DNA from: Clostridia bacterium
Lineage (GTDB): Bacteria; Bacillota; Clostridia; Oscillospirales; Acutalibacteraceae
Assembly (NCBI GenBank): GCA_017631955.1
Contig: JAGBSJ010000011.1
Location: forward strand, 55,480 to 119,479
DNA: 64,000 bases
Reading direction: 5' to 3'
The notes beneath the pieces are model-generated. The model was not told the DNA's origin and did no database searches. It was given only the letters and a program-made list of their open reading frames with translations. Made by a program: the position numbers and the translations under genes. Positions 1 to 8,501 of the stretch are shown here, in pieces. Position 1 is the stretch's first letter. Each line of letters begins with the position of its first letter.

Positions 1-1
1 T

Positions 2-688
2 GTTGACAAATACAATATGATTGAAGATGGCGACAAAATCGGCGTATGTGTTTCAGGCGGAAAAGACAGTGTTGTTATGCTTTTATGCCTTATTAATCTT
101 AAGATTTTCTACCCAAAGAAATTTGAACTTTGTGCAATCACTTTAGACCCACAATTCTTTGGCGAATGCGCAGATTATTCTGAAATTCAAGCAATCTGTG
201 ATAAACACAATATACCATATACTATAAAGAAGACAGAACTCTATCACATTATTTTTGAAGAGCGTAAAGAGAGTAATCCTTGTAGTTTATGTGCCAGAAT
301 GCGACGTGGGCTACTTCACGATACCGCTAAAGAGTTAGGTTGCAATAAAATTGCTCTTGGTCATCACATGGATGACGCAGCAGAAACATTTATTATGAAT
401 CTTTTCGGTAACGGTAGGGCTGAGTGTTTCTCCCCTGTTTCATATCTTTCAAGAAAAGACCTTTATATGATTAGACCTATGGTTTTCGCTTATGAAACAG
501 ACATTACCAGAGTCGCAAACAAAGAGAATGTGCCTATTGTTGAAAGCAAATGTCCTGCAGACGAGAAAACAAATCGTGAAGATACTAAAAATCTTCTTGC
601 AGAGTTAGAAAAGCGTTACCCTGCACTCCGACAGAAAATTGTTGGTGGTATGCAAAGAGGTAATATAAGCAACTGGGGTATTGATTAA
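2..688 (+). CDS. ttcA: TtcA-like tRNA 2-thiocytidine synthetase (5' end outside window)
   Basis: ATP-dependent PP-loop enzyme of the TtcA/TilS superfamily, which activates and thiolates a tRNA base in the cytoplasm. The PP-loop SGGKDS lies about 13-18 residues after the first visible Met at base 17. A CSLC pair and an HHMDDAAET segment follow, as expected for the Fe-S type TtcA proteins. The frame is open to the window edge (bases 2-16 read VDKYN), and the family normally has more residues before the PP-loop, so the real start is probably upstream and this copy is partial. The alternative is a TtcA-family paralogue with another tRNA target. Family assignment is firm; the exact modified base is inferred. 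Confidence 0.85.
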   Translation, partial: VDKYNMIEDGDKIGVCVSGGKDSVVMLLCLINLKIFYPKKFELCAITLDPQFFGECADYSEIQAICDKHNIPYTIKKTELYHIIFEERKESNPCSLCARMRRGLLHDTAKELGCNKIALGHHMDDAAETFIMNLFGNGRAECFSPVSYLSRKDLYMIRPMVFAYETDITRVANKENVPIVESKCPADEKTNREDTKNLLAELEKRYPALRQKIVGGMQRGNISNWGID

Positions 689-706
689 TACTGAGTTCGA
701 ATTTTC

Positions 707-735
707 TTTACATTATACATATTGTATGATAAAAT
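707..735 (+). promoter_or_regulatory. sigma-A promoter for the DUF975 gene
   Basis: TTTACA at 707-712 and TAAAAT at 730-735 are separated by 17 bp in the short gap after the ttcA-like stop codon. Read directly from sequence; activity is inferred. Confidence 0.5.
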
Positions 736-767
736 TATATTAACCAAATTATGAAAGAGGGGTTATT

Positions 768-1664
768 ATGGAAATTTTGAACAGACAGGCAATTAAACAA
801 CAAGCTCGTGAATTTATAGGTGTTGACCGCAAGTGGCTTTATATGGCTTTGGCTTGCCTTCCGCTCACATTGATTCAAGGTGCAATCAGTGGCGGTTTCA
901 GTTTAGTTATGAATTTGTCTGAAGATGGTGAAATGACAAGCAGTAGCACTTCAACAGGTTCAGGTTTTATTGCATGGTTACTTATTCCTTTCACAATCGG
1001 TATGGCAGGTTATTTCCTTAATCACCTTCGTGGTGTAAACCCTGATTGGAAATCCCTTTACCGTGAAGGTCTTGACAATTATGGTATATATTTCAAAGTT
1101 GGAGTTCTTAAAGAAATTTTTGTAACTCTTTGGACATTGTTATTTATTATTCCTGGTATTATTAAACATTATGAATGGTTCTTTGTTGAACAAATTATTC
1201 ACGATAATCCTAATCTTGACCCAAAGCAAGCAAGAGATTTAAGTAAAAGAATGACTGATGGTTTCAAAGGTGACCTTTTCATTCTTGATTTTTCATTTTT
1301 CTTTTGGTACATGTTAGTTGCTATTACTTTTGGTATTGCACTTCTTTATGTAACACCTTATGTTCAATGCACTTACGCTATGTACTATGAAAACTTAAAG
1401 CACAATGCACTTATGAATGGTATTGCTACACCTGACGAATTTGGCATTATTCCTGTATATGATGAAAATGCAGAATTCAACGGCGAAGAAAATACGGAAC
1501 AACCTGTTTTATATTCATATATTGAAAGAGATTTTGAAACTAATGTTGAAACAATAGTTGAAGAACAAGTTGTTGAAGAATCAAACGAAGAAACTGTTGA
1601 AGAAACAGTTGAAGCTGAAGTTATTGAAGAAGATACAGAAACTTCAGAAGAAATAAGCGAATAA
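768..1664 (+). CDS. DUF975 family integral membrane protein
   Basis: Polytopic membrane protein with hydrophobic segments at about residues 24-45, 66-85, 113-135 and 170-198. The arrangement, with the LRG..PDWKSLYREG stretch after helix 2 and the IIPGIIKHYEW stretch, is typical of DUF975. Function of the family is not known. The last 80 or so residues are very rich in Glu, Val and Thr (repeats of VEE/EETVEE) and should form a disordered acidic cytoplasmic tail. The start is supported by GAAAGAGGGG just upstream. It is preceded by its own promoter and followed after 25 bp by the ApgM-like gene. Confidence 0.8.
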   Translation: MEILNRQAIKQQAREFIGVDRKWLYMALACLPLTLIQGAISGGFSLVMNLSEDGEMTSSSTSTGSGFIAWLLIPFTIGMAGYFLNHLRGVNPDWKSLYREGLDNYGIYFKVGVLKEIFVTLWTLLFIIPGIIKHYEWFFVEQIIHDNPNLDPKQARDLSKRMTDGFKGDLFILDFSFFFWYMLVAITFGIALLYVTPYVQCTYAMYYENLKHNALMNGIATPDEFGIIPVYDENAEFNGEENTEQPVLYSYIERDFETNVETIVEEQVVEESNEETVEETVEAEVIEEDTETSEEISE

Positions 1665-1689
1665 ACTTTTATCCCACGGAGGCAAATTT

Positions 1690-2898
1690 ATGAAATACGT
1701 TGTAGTTTTATATGACGGAATGGCGGACTACCCTGTTCCACAATTTGATGGTAAAACACCTATGATGATGGCTAAAAAGCCAAACTTTGACTCACTTGCA
1801 CAGAAAGGCACAGTTGGTCTTGTTAAGACTGTTCCTGACGGAATGAAACCCGGCAGTGATGTTGCAAATATGAGCGTTATGGGATTTGACCCATCAATCT
1901 ATTACACAGGCAGAAGTCCACTTGAAGCTGCAAGCATAGGCGTTGACCTTAAAGATACCGATGTTACACTTCGTTGTAATATTGTTACTCTTTCAGATGA
2001 AGAAAACTATGCAGATAAGACAATGGTTGACTACTGTGCAGATGATATTTCAACAGAAGAAGCAGAAAAGATTATTGCAACAGTAGAAGAGCATTTCGGC
2101 AACGATATTTATAAATTCTACAGCGGTGTTAGTTATCGTCACTGCCTTGTATGGGACAACGGTACAACTGACCTTGGTAATATGACTCCTCCACACGATA
2201 TTTCAGGCAGAGTTGTGGGTGAATATCTTTCAACAAGCGAAAACGCTACTGACCTTATCAGAATGATGAAAGAAAGCTATGATTTACTTAAAGACCATCC
2301 TGTAAATCTTGAAAGAATCAAGAATGGTAAGCGCCCTGCAAACTCAATATGGCTTTGGGGCGAGGGCAAAAAGCCCGCACTTTCTCCATTTGAAGAACTT
2401 TATGGAATTAAGGGTGCAGTAATTTCTGCGGTTGACCTTCTTAAAGGTATTGGTAAATGTGCAAAAATGGACACACCTGATGTAGAAGGTGCAACAGGTT
2501 ATATTGATACTAACTTTAAAGGCAAGGCACAAGCTGCAGTTGAAGCACTTAAAAATAGTTGTGATTATGCATACATTCACATTGAAGCTCCAGACGAATG
2601 TGGTCACAGACGCGAGCCAGAAAATAAAGTTCGTGCAATTGAAATTATTGACGAACAGGTACTCCCTATTCTTTTCGATGGTCTTAAAGATTATGACGAT
2701 TACAAGATTATGATTCTTCCTGACCACCCAACACCTATTGTTACTGCAACTCATGCATCTGACCCTGTTCCATTTATGATTTATCATAAATCACAAGAAG
2801 TAAACGGTGTTGATACTATCAACGAAGAAACAGCAAAGGCAACAAGACTTTTTGTTGAAAGCGGCGTTGCACTTATGAAGAAATTCTTGGAGGACTAA
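1690..2898 (+). CDS. ApgM-type phosphoglycerate mutase / proposed homoserine kinase
   Basis: Alkaline-phosphatase-fold metalloenzyme of the cofactor-independent phosphoglycerate mutase group (COG3635). The N-terminal metal site YDGMAD, the PGSDVANMS segment containing the expected catalytic Ser, and the C-terminal LPDHPTP and ATHASDP metal-binding stretches are all present. At 402 residues it fits the subgroup named 'proposed homoserine kinase' (TIGR02535) as well as ApgM. The stop codon is five bases before metY, which uses an activated homoserine, so a role in homoserine phosphorylation for threonine synthesis is at least as likely as glycolysis. Sequence alone does not decide this. Shine-Dalgarno GGAGG precedes the ATG. 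Confidence 0.8.
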   Translation: MKYVVVLYDGMADYPVPQFDGKTPMMMAKKPNFDSLAQKGTVGLVKTVPDGMKPGSDVANMSVMGFDPSIYYTGRSPLEAASIGVDLKDTDVTLRCNIVTLSDEENYADKTMVDYCADDISTEEAEKIIATVEEHFGNDIYKFYSGVSYRHCLVWDNGTTDLGNMTPPHDISGRVVGEYLSTSENATDLIRMMKESYDLLKDHPVNLERIKNGKRPANSIWLWGEGKKPALSPFEELYGIKGAVISAVDLLKGIGKCAKMDTPDVEGATGYIDTNFKGKAQAAVEALKNSCDYAYIHIEAPDECGHRREPENKVRAIEIIDEQVLPILFDGLKDYDDYKIMILPDHPTPIVTATHASDPVPFMIYHKSQEVNGVDTINEETAKATRLFVESGVALMKKFLED

Positions 2899-2903
2899 TA
2901 AAA

Positions 2904-4175
2904 ATGAGTTATAACAGAGATACAATTTGCGTTCAGGGTGCTTATAGACCTAAGAATGGTGAACCACGAGTACTCCCTATTGTTCAGAGTACAACATTCA
3001 AATATGATACAAGTGAGGCAATGGCTAAGCTTTTTGACCTTGAGCCAGGTTATATGTACACTCGTCTTGCTAACCCTACAAGTGATGCAGTAGCACAGAA
3101 AATTACAATGCTTGAGGGTGGTGTTGCAGGTGTACTTACCTCTTCAGGTCAAGCGGCTAACTTCTTCTCACTCATTAACATTATGGGTGCAGGCGACCAC
3201 TTTGTAAGTGCCGCAACAATTTATGGCGGTACATTCAATCTTTTCAATGTTACAATGAGAAAGTTAGGCATTGACGTTACATTCGTTGACCCAAATGCAA
3301 GTGAAGAAGAAATTCAAGCATGTTTCAAGCCAAACACAAAGGCACTTTTTGGTGAAACAATTGCAAATCCATCACTTGATGTTCTTGATATTGAGAAATT
3401 TGCAAAAGTTGCACACGCTAATGGTGTTCCGCTTATAATCGACAACACATTCCCTACTCCAATTAACTGTCGTCCATTTGAGTTTGGTGCTGACATTGTT
3501 ACTCACTCAACAACAAAGTATATGGAAGGTCACGCTAATATTATTGGTGGTGCAGTAATTGATAGTGGTAACTTTGATTGGGAACAAAATGACAAATTCC
3601 CAGGACTTACACAGCCAGATGAAAGCTATCATGGTGCAGTTTATACAAAGGATTTCGGCAAAGCAGGTTATATTACAAAAATTGTAGCACAACTTCTTCG
3701 CGACTACGGCTCAACTCCTGCTCCACAAAATTCATACTACCTTAACTTAGGACTTGAAACACTTCATCTCCGTATGGAAAGACACTGTTCTAATGCTTTA
3801 GCAGTTGCAAAATACCTTGAAGCAAATGACAAGATTTCTTGGGTTAACTACCCTGCTCTTCCCGGCAACAAGTATTATGACCTTGTGCAGAAATATATGC
3901 CAAACGGCACTTGCGGTGTTGTTTCATTCGGCGTTAAAGGCGGCAGAGATGCGGCAGAGAAGTTAATGAATTCACTTAAACTTGCGGCGGTTGTTACTCA
4001 TGTTGCAGATGCAAGAACTTGTGTTCTTCACCCTGCTTCATCAACTCACAGACAATTAAGCGACCAAGAGTTAGTTGAATGTGGTGTATCACCTGACCTT
4101 ATCAGATTCTCAGTTGGTATTGAAAATGCTGCTGATATTATTGCTGATATTGAACAGGCACTTGAGCAAATATAA
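2904..4175 (+). CDS. metY: O-acetylhomoserine sulfhydrylase (PLP enzyme)
   Basis: Cytoplasmic PLP-dependent enzyme of the Cys/Met metabolism family that makes homocysteine from O-acetyl-L-homoserine and sulfide. The N-terminus has the family pattern (TICVQGAYRP, LPIVQSTTFKY, YTRLANPT). The PLP lysine is in THSTTKYMEGH near residue 210, and the C-terminal RFSVGIEN motif is intact. Length (423) matches MetY. The Shine-Dalgarno GGAGG overlaps the end of the upstream ApgM-like gene, so the two are translationally close and very likely co-transcribed. A terminator follows directly. Confidence 0.93.
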   Translation: MSYNRDTICVQGAYRPKNGEPRVLPIVQSTTFKYDTSEAMAKLFDLEPGYMYTRLANPTSDAVAQKITMLEGGVAGVLTSSGQAANFFSLINIMGAGDHFVSAATIYGGTFNLFNVTMRKLGIDVTFVDPNASEEEIQACFKPNTKALFGETIANPSLDVLDIEKFAKVAHANGVPLIIDNTFPTPINCRPFEFGADIVTHSTTKYMEGHANIIGGAVIDSGNFDWEQNDKFPGLTQPDESYHGAVYTKDFGKAGYITKIVAQLLRDYGSTPAPQNSYYLNLGLETLHLRMERHCSNALAVAKYLEANDKISWVNYPALPGNKYYDLVQKYMPNGTCGVVSFGVKGGRDAAEKLMNSLKLAAVVTHVADARTCVLHPASSTHRQLSDQELVECGVSPDLIRFSVGIENAADIIADIEQALEQI

Positions 4176-4182
4176 AAATTAG

Positions 4183-4216
4183 CGGCAATCCATTACGGAT
4201 TGCCGTTTTCTTTTTA
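4183..4216 (+). terminator. intrinsic terminator after metY
   Basis: Nine-base-pair stem CGGCAATCC/GGATTGCCG with loop ATTAC, followed by a T-rich run from 4206. Confidence 0.9.
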
Positions 4217-4233
4217 TACAATAAAGAAAGGGG

Positions 4234-4284
4234 ATTTTTGTAGGAAATCACAAAAATCTATATTTTGTATTTTTTTGTAGAATC
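4234..4284 (+). repeat. inverted and direct repeat upstream of the uraA promoter
   Basis: A perfect 8-bp inverted repeat, ATTTTTGT (4234-4241) and ACAAAAAT (4250-4257), lies 33 bp before the -35 box. TTTTTGTAGGAAATC (4235-4249) is nearly repeated as TTTTTGTAGAATC at 4272-4284. It could be an operator; no known PyrR-type leader was recognised. Confidence 0.35.
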
Positions 4285-4289
4285 TTCAC

Positions 4290-4318
4290 TTTACAACTGC
4301 TCTATGTAGTGGTATTAT
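4290..4318 (+). promoter_or_regulatory. promoter of the uracil permease gene
   Basis: TTTACA (4290-4295), 17-bp spacer, TATTAT (4313-4318), about 45 bp upstream of the chosen start codon. Confidence 0.65.
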
Positions 4319-4364
4319 GGGAATGATTAAAAATCAAATTTTTAATAAATTGGAGGATGTAAAA

Positions 4365-5777
4365 ATGGCAAAAAACAAAAACGCTATCCCTGAAACAGGC
4401 ATTTATGATGCTAAACAACTAGGTGTTCCTAAAATGCTTGTTCTTGGATTCCAGCACATGTTCGCAATGTTCGGTGCAACTGTTCTTGTTCCTCTTCTTA
4501 CTGGTCTTGACGTTGCAACAACACTTCTTATGGCAGGTCTTGGAACACTTCTTTTCCATGTAATCACAAAGTTTAAGGTTCCAGCTTTCCTTGGTTCATC
4601 ATTCGCATTCCTTGGTGGTTATGCTGCCGTTGCTCCAGTTGACGGTGCAAATGGTATGACTCAGAAAGAGCTTCTTCCTTATGCTTGTCTTGGTGTTGCT
4701 TGTGCAGGTCTTGTTTATCTTGTTCTTGCAGGTATTATCAAACTTGTTGGCATTAAGAAAGTTATGAGATTCTTCCCACCTGTTGTTACAGGTCCTATTA
4801 TCATAGCTATTGGTCTTGGTCTTTCAGGTTCAGCAGTTAATAACTGTGCTGCTAACTGGCCACTTGCTCTTATTGCTCTTGCTATTGTTGTTATCTTTAA
4901 CATTTGGGGCAAAGGAATGGCTAAAATTATTCCTATTCTTTTAGGTGTTGTCGGCGCTTATATTGTTGCTATTCTTGTTGGTAATGTTGGTGGCGTTGAA
5001 GGTTGGGCAATTGACTTTACTGCAGTTAAAGAAGCTGCTTGGATTGGTCTTCCTATACACAAAGAAGCAACTATTCTTGGTGTTGACTGGTCAAATAAGA
5101 GTTTGATTATCAGTGCAATTATCGGTATTATGCCAATTGCTCTTGCTACAATGATGGAACATATCGGTGATATTTCTGCTATCGGTGCTACTGTTGGCAA
5201 GAACTTCATCAAAGACCCTGGTCTTCACAGAACACTCACAGGTGATGGTATTGCTACAACACTCGCTTCTCTTGTTGGTGCTCCTGCTAACACAACATAC
5301 GGCGAAAACACAGGTGTTCTTGCTCTTTCAAAAGTTTATGACCCTAAGGTTATCAGACTTGCTGCAGTTTTCGCAGTATTGCTTTCTTTCTCACCTAAAT
5401 TTGCAGCAGTTATCAATTCACTTCCAGCTGCAATCATCGGCGGTATTTCATTCGTTCTTTACGGTATGATTTCTGCTATCGGTGTTCGTAATGTTGTTGA
5501 ATCAAAGGTTGACTTTACAAAGAGCCGTAACCTTATTGTTGCTGCTATCATCCTTGTTACTGCACTTGGTCTTTCAGCTGGTGCTACATTCTCAATCGGC
5601 AGTGTTACAATCACACTTTCTGCTCTTGCTTGCGCTTCACTTGCAGGTATTATTCTTAACGCTATTCTTCCTGGTAAGGATTATGAATTCACAGAAGATG
5701 AACCAAAAGATACAGGCGTAAACTTTGCCGCAGGACAAAATTCTAAACGTCTTGAAAAAGAAGATACTGCTAAATAA
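4365..5777 (+). CDS. uraA: uracil/xanthine permease, NCS2 family (UraA-like)
   Basis: Polytopic nucleobase:cation symporter of the NCS2 family in the cytoplasmic membrane, with about 14 hydrophobic segments and the family start GFQHMFAMFGATVLVPLLTG. The PANTTYGENTGVLALSKV stretch, with its conserved substrate-binding region, is intact. The start at 4365 is chosen because TTGGAGGATGT lies just upstream, whereas an in-frame ATG at 4317 overlaps the -10 box. Length is then 470 residues. Uracil is the most likely substrate because the sequence resembles UraA/PyrP, but xanthine cannot be excluded. It stands alone between two terminators. Confidence 0.88.
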   Translation: MAKNKNAIPETGIYDAKQLGVPKMLVLGFQHMFAMFGATVLVPLLTGLDVATTLLMAGLGTLLFHVITKFKVPAFLGSSFAFLGGYAAVAPVDGANGMTQKELLPYACLGVACAGLVYLVLAGIIKLVGIKKVMRFFPPVVTGPIIIAIGLGLSGSAVNNCAANWPLALIALAIVVIFNIWGKGMAKIIPILLGVVGAYIVAILVGNVGGVEGWAIDFTAVKEAAWIGLPIHKEATILGVDWSNKSLIISAIIGIMPIALATMMEHIGDISAIGATVGKNFIKDPGLHRTLTGDGIATTLASLVGAPANTTYGENTGVLALSKVYDPKVIRLAAVFAVLLSFSPKFAAVINSLPAAIIGGISFVLYGMISAIGVRNVVESKVDFTKSRNLIVAAIILVTALGLSAGATFSIGSVTITLSALACASLAGIILNAILPGKDYEFTEDEPKDTGVNFAAGQNSKRLEKEDTAK

Positions 5778-5795
5778 TCAGTAGTTAATAATTCG

Positions 5796-5827
5796 TCCCC
5801 GTATTTTATTGATACGGGGATTTTTTT
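5796..5827 (+). terminator. intrinsic terminator after uraA
   Basis: Stem TCCCCGTA/TACGGGGA with a nine-base loop and seven Ts at 5821-5827. Confidence 0.9.
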
Positions 5828-5853
5828 GTGGTAAACTATATACGGTGAATTTA

Positions 5854-6723
5854 ATGATTAAAAACGATAAGACTAAAGGAATTATATATATTATCATTTC
5901 TGCCTTTTTCTTTGCTCTTATGGGGCTTTTTGTGAAGTTATCGGGAGATTTGCCTATAATTCAGAAAAGCTTTTTCAGAAACGCTGTGGCTTGTGCTTTT
6001 GCATTCTTTCTTATTACAAAGAATAAAGAATGGGCATTACCAAAAGGCAAGAATGTAGGTTATTTACTTATTCGTGCTGTTGCGGGCACTTCAGGTATTC
6101 TTTGCAACTTTTATGCCCTTAGCAATATGAATCTTGCAGATGCTTCAATGCTTAATAAACTCTCCCCTTTCTTTGCGGTTATATTCTCGTTGTTTATGCT
6201 TAAAGAAAAAGCAAATTTAAAGCAGATATTTGCCGTTACAATGGCGTTTATAGGCGCTTTATTTGTAATGAAGCCATCTTTCTCATTTGAGGGATTACCC
6301 GCTTTTATGGGCTTTTTAGGTGGATTAGGTGCAGGACTCGCATACGCTTGTGTTAGAAAACTTACTCAAAATGGATTTAAGGGTAGTTTAATTATATTCT
6401 ATTTCTCTGCATTTTCTTGTCTTGTTACTCTTCCTTGGCTTATTTTTGATTTTACTCCTATGAGTGCCACACAATGGCTCTATTTACTTTTGGCGGGACT
6501 TTCAGCCAGTGGTGGTCAATATTTTATTACTACCGCATATTCAAAAGCACCTGCTAAAGAAATATCAATTTATGACTACTCACAGATTATATTCACAACT
6601 CTTTTAAGTTTTGTAGTATTCGGTGATTTGCCTGACGTATTAAGTTTTATAGGTTACGGAATCATTATTGCGGCTGCAGTTTTTAATGCATGGAACTCCT
6701 TAAGAAAAAAGAGTACCGATTGA
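5854..6723 (+). CDS. EamA/DMT-superfamily transporter
   Basis: Ten hydrophobic helices in two EamA repeats, about residues 1-140 and 150-285, characteristic of drug/metabolite exporters in the cytoplasmic membrane. Substrate unknown. The start at 5854 follows GGTGA; the longer in-frame start at 5809 lies inside the uraA terminator and is rejected. The motif KLSPFFAVIFSLFMLKEK matches the end of an EamA repeat. Single-gene unit; a consensus promoter for the next gene overlaps its stop codon. Confidence 0.85.
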   Translation: MIKNDKTKGIIYIIISAFFFALMGLFVKLSGDLPIIQKSFFRNAVACAFAFFLITKNKEWALPKGKNVGYLLIRAVAGTSGILCNFYALSNMNLADASMLNKLSPFFAVIFSLFMLKEKANLKQIFAVTMAFIGALFVMKPSFSFEGLPAFMGFLGGLGAGLAYACVRKLTQNGFKGSLIIFYFSAFSCLVTLPWLIFDFTPMSATQWLYLLLAGLSASGGQYFITTAYSKAPAKEISIYDYSQIIFTTLLSFVVFGDLPDVLSFIGYGIIIAAAVFNAWNSLRKKSTD

Positions 6724-6748
6724 CATTTAATGTGGTTTAATCTATAAT
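6720..6748 (+). promoter_or_regulatory. consensus sigma-A promoter for the S26 peptidase gene
   Basis: TTGACA (6720-6725), exactly 17 bp, TATAAT (6743-6748): a full consensus match, overlapping the stop codon of the upstream transporter gene. Confidence 0.85.
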
Positions 6749-6778
6749 TGATTAAAAACTTCGAGTGAGGTATTTTTT

Positions 6779-7240
6779 ATGGAAACTACAACTAAAAAGA
6801 AAATCTCGCTCCAAGAGATTTACCCCGTAATACAAGAAAAAATTGAGAATGGTGGTACTGTTGGGCTCCCTATTACAGGTACAAGTATGTTACCTTTACT
6901 TGTATGGGGCAGAGATACTGTTGAGCTTACTAAATGTGAAAATCCACAAAAATATGACATTATTTTCTATCGTCGTGATAACGGGGCATTTGTGCTTCAT
7001 AGAATTGTTGGTAAGAATGAAGAGGGCTTTATTCTTTGTGGCGATAATCAGGTTAATAAAGAATATGGAATAAATGAAAAACACATTATTGGTGTTGTAA
7101 AATCAATTACACGAAAAGGCAATACCTTTAGTGTTGATAAGTTTTCATACAAGCTATATGTTAAACTTTGGACTTTGATTTTACCTTTTAGAAATATCAT
7201 TTTAGTTCCATTGAGAAAAATAAAAGGATTGTTTAAATAA
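6779..7240 (+). CDS. S24/S26-family signal-peptidase-like serine protease
   Basis: 153-residue protein with a signal peptidase I-like core. The nucleophile Ser is in GTSMLP (near residue 36); LHRIVG follows near residue 75, where a His rather than a Lys is seen, as in the ER/archaeal/SipW subgroup; CGDN matches the family box. There is no N-terminal membrane helix. A hydrophobic stretch near the C-terminus (about 125-145) may attach it to the membrane. Its stop overlaps the start of the next gene by one base (TAATG), so a joint function with that nucleotidyltransferase is likely. A role in maturing a secreted peptide or protein is inferred only. Confidence 0.75.
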   Translation: METTTKKKISLQEIYPVIQEKIENGGTVGLPITGTSMLPLLVWGRDTVELTKCENPQKYDIIFYRRDNGAFVLHRIVGKNEEGFILCGDNQVNKEYGINEKHIIGVVKSITRKGNTFSVDKFSYKLYVKLWTLILPFRNIILVPLRKIKGLFK

Positions 7241-8385
7241 TGCAGGACAAGATGCTCACAAAAAAATATTTTTTGGAAATGGTAAGCGCTTCAATTAAGG
7301 GATTACCTGTTCCCCCTTGCCCTGAAGAAGCTGATACTACTCTCCTTTATAAGTTGGCAGTTAGAAACGCTGTTCAAGGCATTTTATACCTTGCAGTGCA
7401 AAACGGTACAGTTACTCTTTCTGTAGAAACTGAAGCTAAACTTCAAAAATCATATATGGCTATTCTTGCTCGTGAGGCATCACAGCAGGAAGAAATCGAA
7501 TACATAAGAGATACATTTACAAAAGAGAATATAGAATTTATGTTTCTTAAAGGTACATACCTTAAGGAACTCTACCCCACTCCTCAGATGCGATTTATGG
7601 TTGACATGGACATACTTGTCAAAGAAGAAAGCATGAACAAGGGTGGCAAGTTAATTCTTGCACGCGGATTCACTCAAGAAATGAACAACGGTAAAGATAT
7701 TGTTCTTATTAAAAAGCCATTTCTTACAATTGAACTTCACAAAATGCTTTTTGTAGAAGACTATTTTATGCACGATTATTTTAAGGGTGTATGGGACAGA
7801 GTTGAGAAAACAAGTAATTGTGAATACAAAATGCCAATCAATGATTTATATGTTTACACGCTCTCGCACCTTGCTGAGCATTATCTTGAAGCCGGGTCTT
7901 GTTTTAGACCATTAATGGATTTATTCCTTATGGAGCAAAAATATGACAACTTGCTTGATTTTGACTACATAAATGAGCAGTTCAAAGAATTTGGTATTGA
8001 AAAGTTTGCCGTTAAAATCAGGCAATTATATAAATGTGCTTTTGATGGTGCAGAATACAATGATGACCTTATTACAATGGAAAATTATATAGTTTTTGGC
8101 GCACCTGTTAACAATGCAAGTGAAGTAGCAAATGTTGCCCGCACAAGCCAGTCAAAATCTCAACGACTTCTAAACTCGCTTTTCCCTTCTCTCAGACATA
8201 TGAAATTAAGATATTCCATTCTTGAAAAACTTCCGTTTTTATTGCCAATTTTCTGGATTGTAAGAATATTTGAATTCATCTTCAAAAAGAACGATGAAAT
8301 TACTTCTAAAAAAGAGAGAATTTCAAATGTTGATAGCGAAAGCGTTAACATTATGAAAGATATTTTTGAAAAATCAGGATTATAA
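7240..8385 (+). CDS. NTP_transf_5-type nucleotidyltransferase family protein
   Basis: 381-residue protein resembling the uncharacterised nucleotidyltransferase family PF14907. The motif FMFLKGTYLKELYP followed by RFMVDMDILV supplies the DxD metal site near residue 123. It starts within the stop codon of the S26 peptidase gene (TAATG), so translation is coupled. An in-frame ATG at 7252 is an alternative start. Members of this family often sit beside peptide-modification or PqqD-like genes, but no substrate is established. The gene ends before a bidirectional terminator region. Confidence 0.72.
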   Translation: MQDKMLTKKYFLEMVSASIKGLPVPPCPEEADTTLLYKLAVRNAVQGILYLAVQNGTVTLSVETEAKLQKSYMAILAREASQQEEIEYIRDTFTKENIEFMFLKGTYLKELYPTPQMRFMVDMDILVKEESMNKGGKLILARGFTQEMNNGKDIVLIKKPFLTIELHKMLFVEDYFMHDYFKGVWDRVEKTSNCEYKMPINDLYVYTLSHLAEHYLEAGSCFRPLMDLFLMEQKYDNLLDFDYINEQFKEFGIEKFAVKIRQLYKCAFDGAEYNDDLITMENYIVFGAPVNNASEVANVARTSQSKSQRLLNSLFPSLRHMKLRYSILEKLPFLLPIFWIVRIFEFIFKKNDEITSKKERISNVDSESVNIMKDIFEKSGL

Positions 8386-8392
8386 GAACCCG

Positions 8393-8423
8393 ACCCGTCA
8401 ACGCATTGAAAATGCGGACGGGT
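8393..8423. other. GC-rich hairpin without a T-run
   Basis: ACCCGTC/GACGGGT outer stem and CGCAT/ATGCG inner stem around TGAAA. No T-run follows (GCCCCGGAACC), so it is not a simple terminator. It shares the 13-mer GCATTGAAAATGC with the terminator at 38201-38231. Confidence 0.4.
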
Positions 8424-8457
8424 GCCCCGGAACCTTGTTGTTTCACAATAACAAAGA

Positions 8458-8497
8458 AACCTACTGACTAATAATCAGTAGGTTTTACTTTTTTACT
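8458..8497. terminator. bidirectional terminator between convergent transcripts
   Basis: Stem AACCTACTGA (8458-8467)/TCAGTAGGTT (8475-8484) with a 7-base loop. T-rich on the + strand (TTACTTTTTTAC); on the - strand the stem is followed by TCTTTGTT. It ends the nucleotidyltransferase transcript and the polysaccharide operon. Confidence 0.85.
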
Positions 8498-8501
8498 AAG
8501 A

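Noticed and set aside
8393-8423. Riboswitch or ordinary terminator
   Set aside because: It lies after a stop codon between convergent genes, has no T-run and matches no aptamer I know; reported only as a hairpin.
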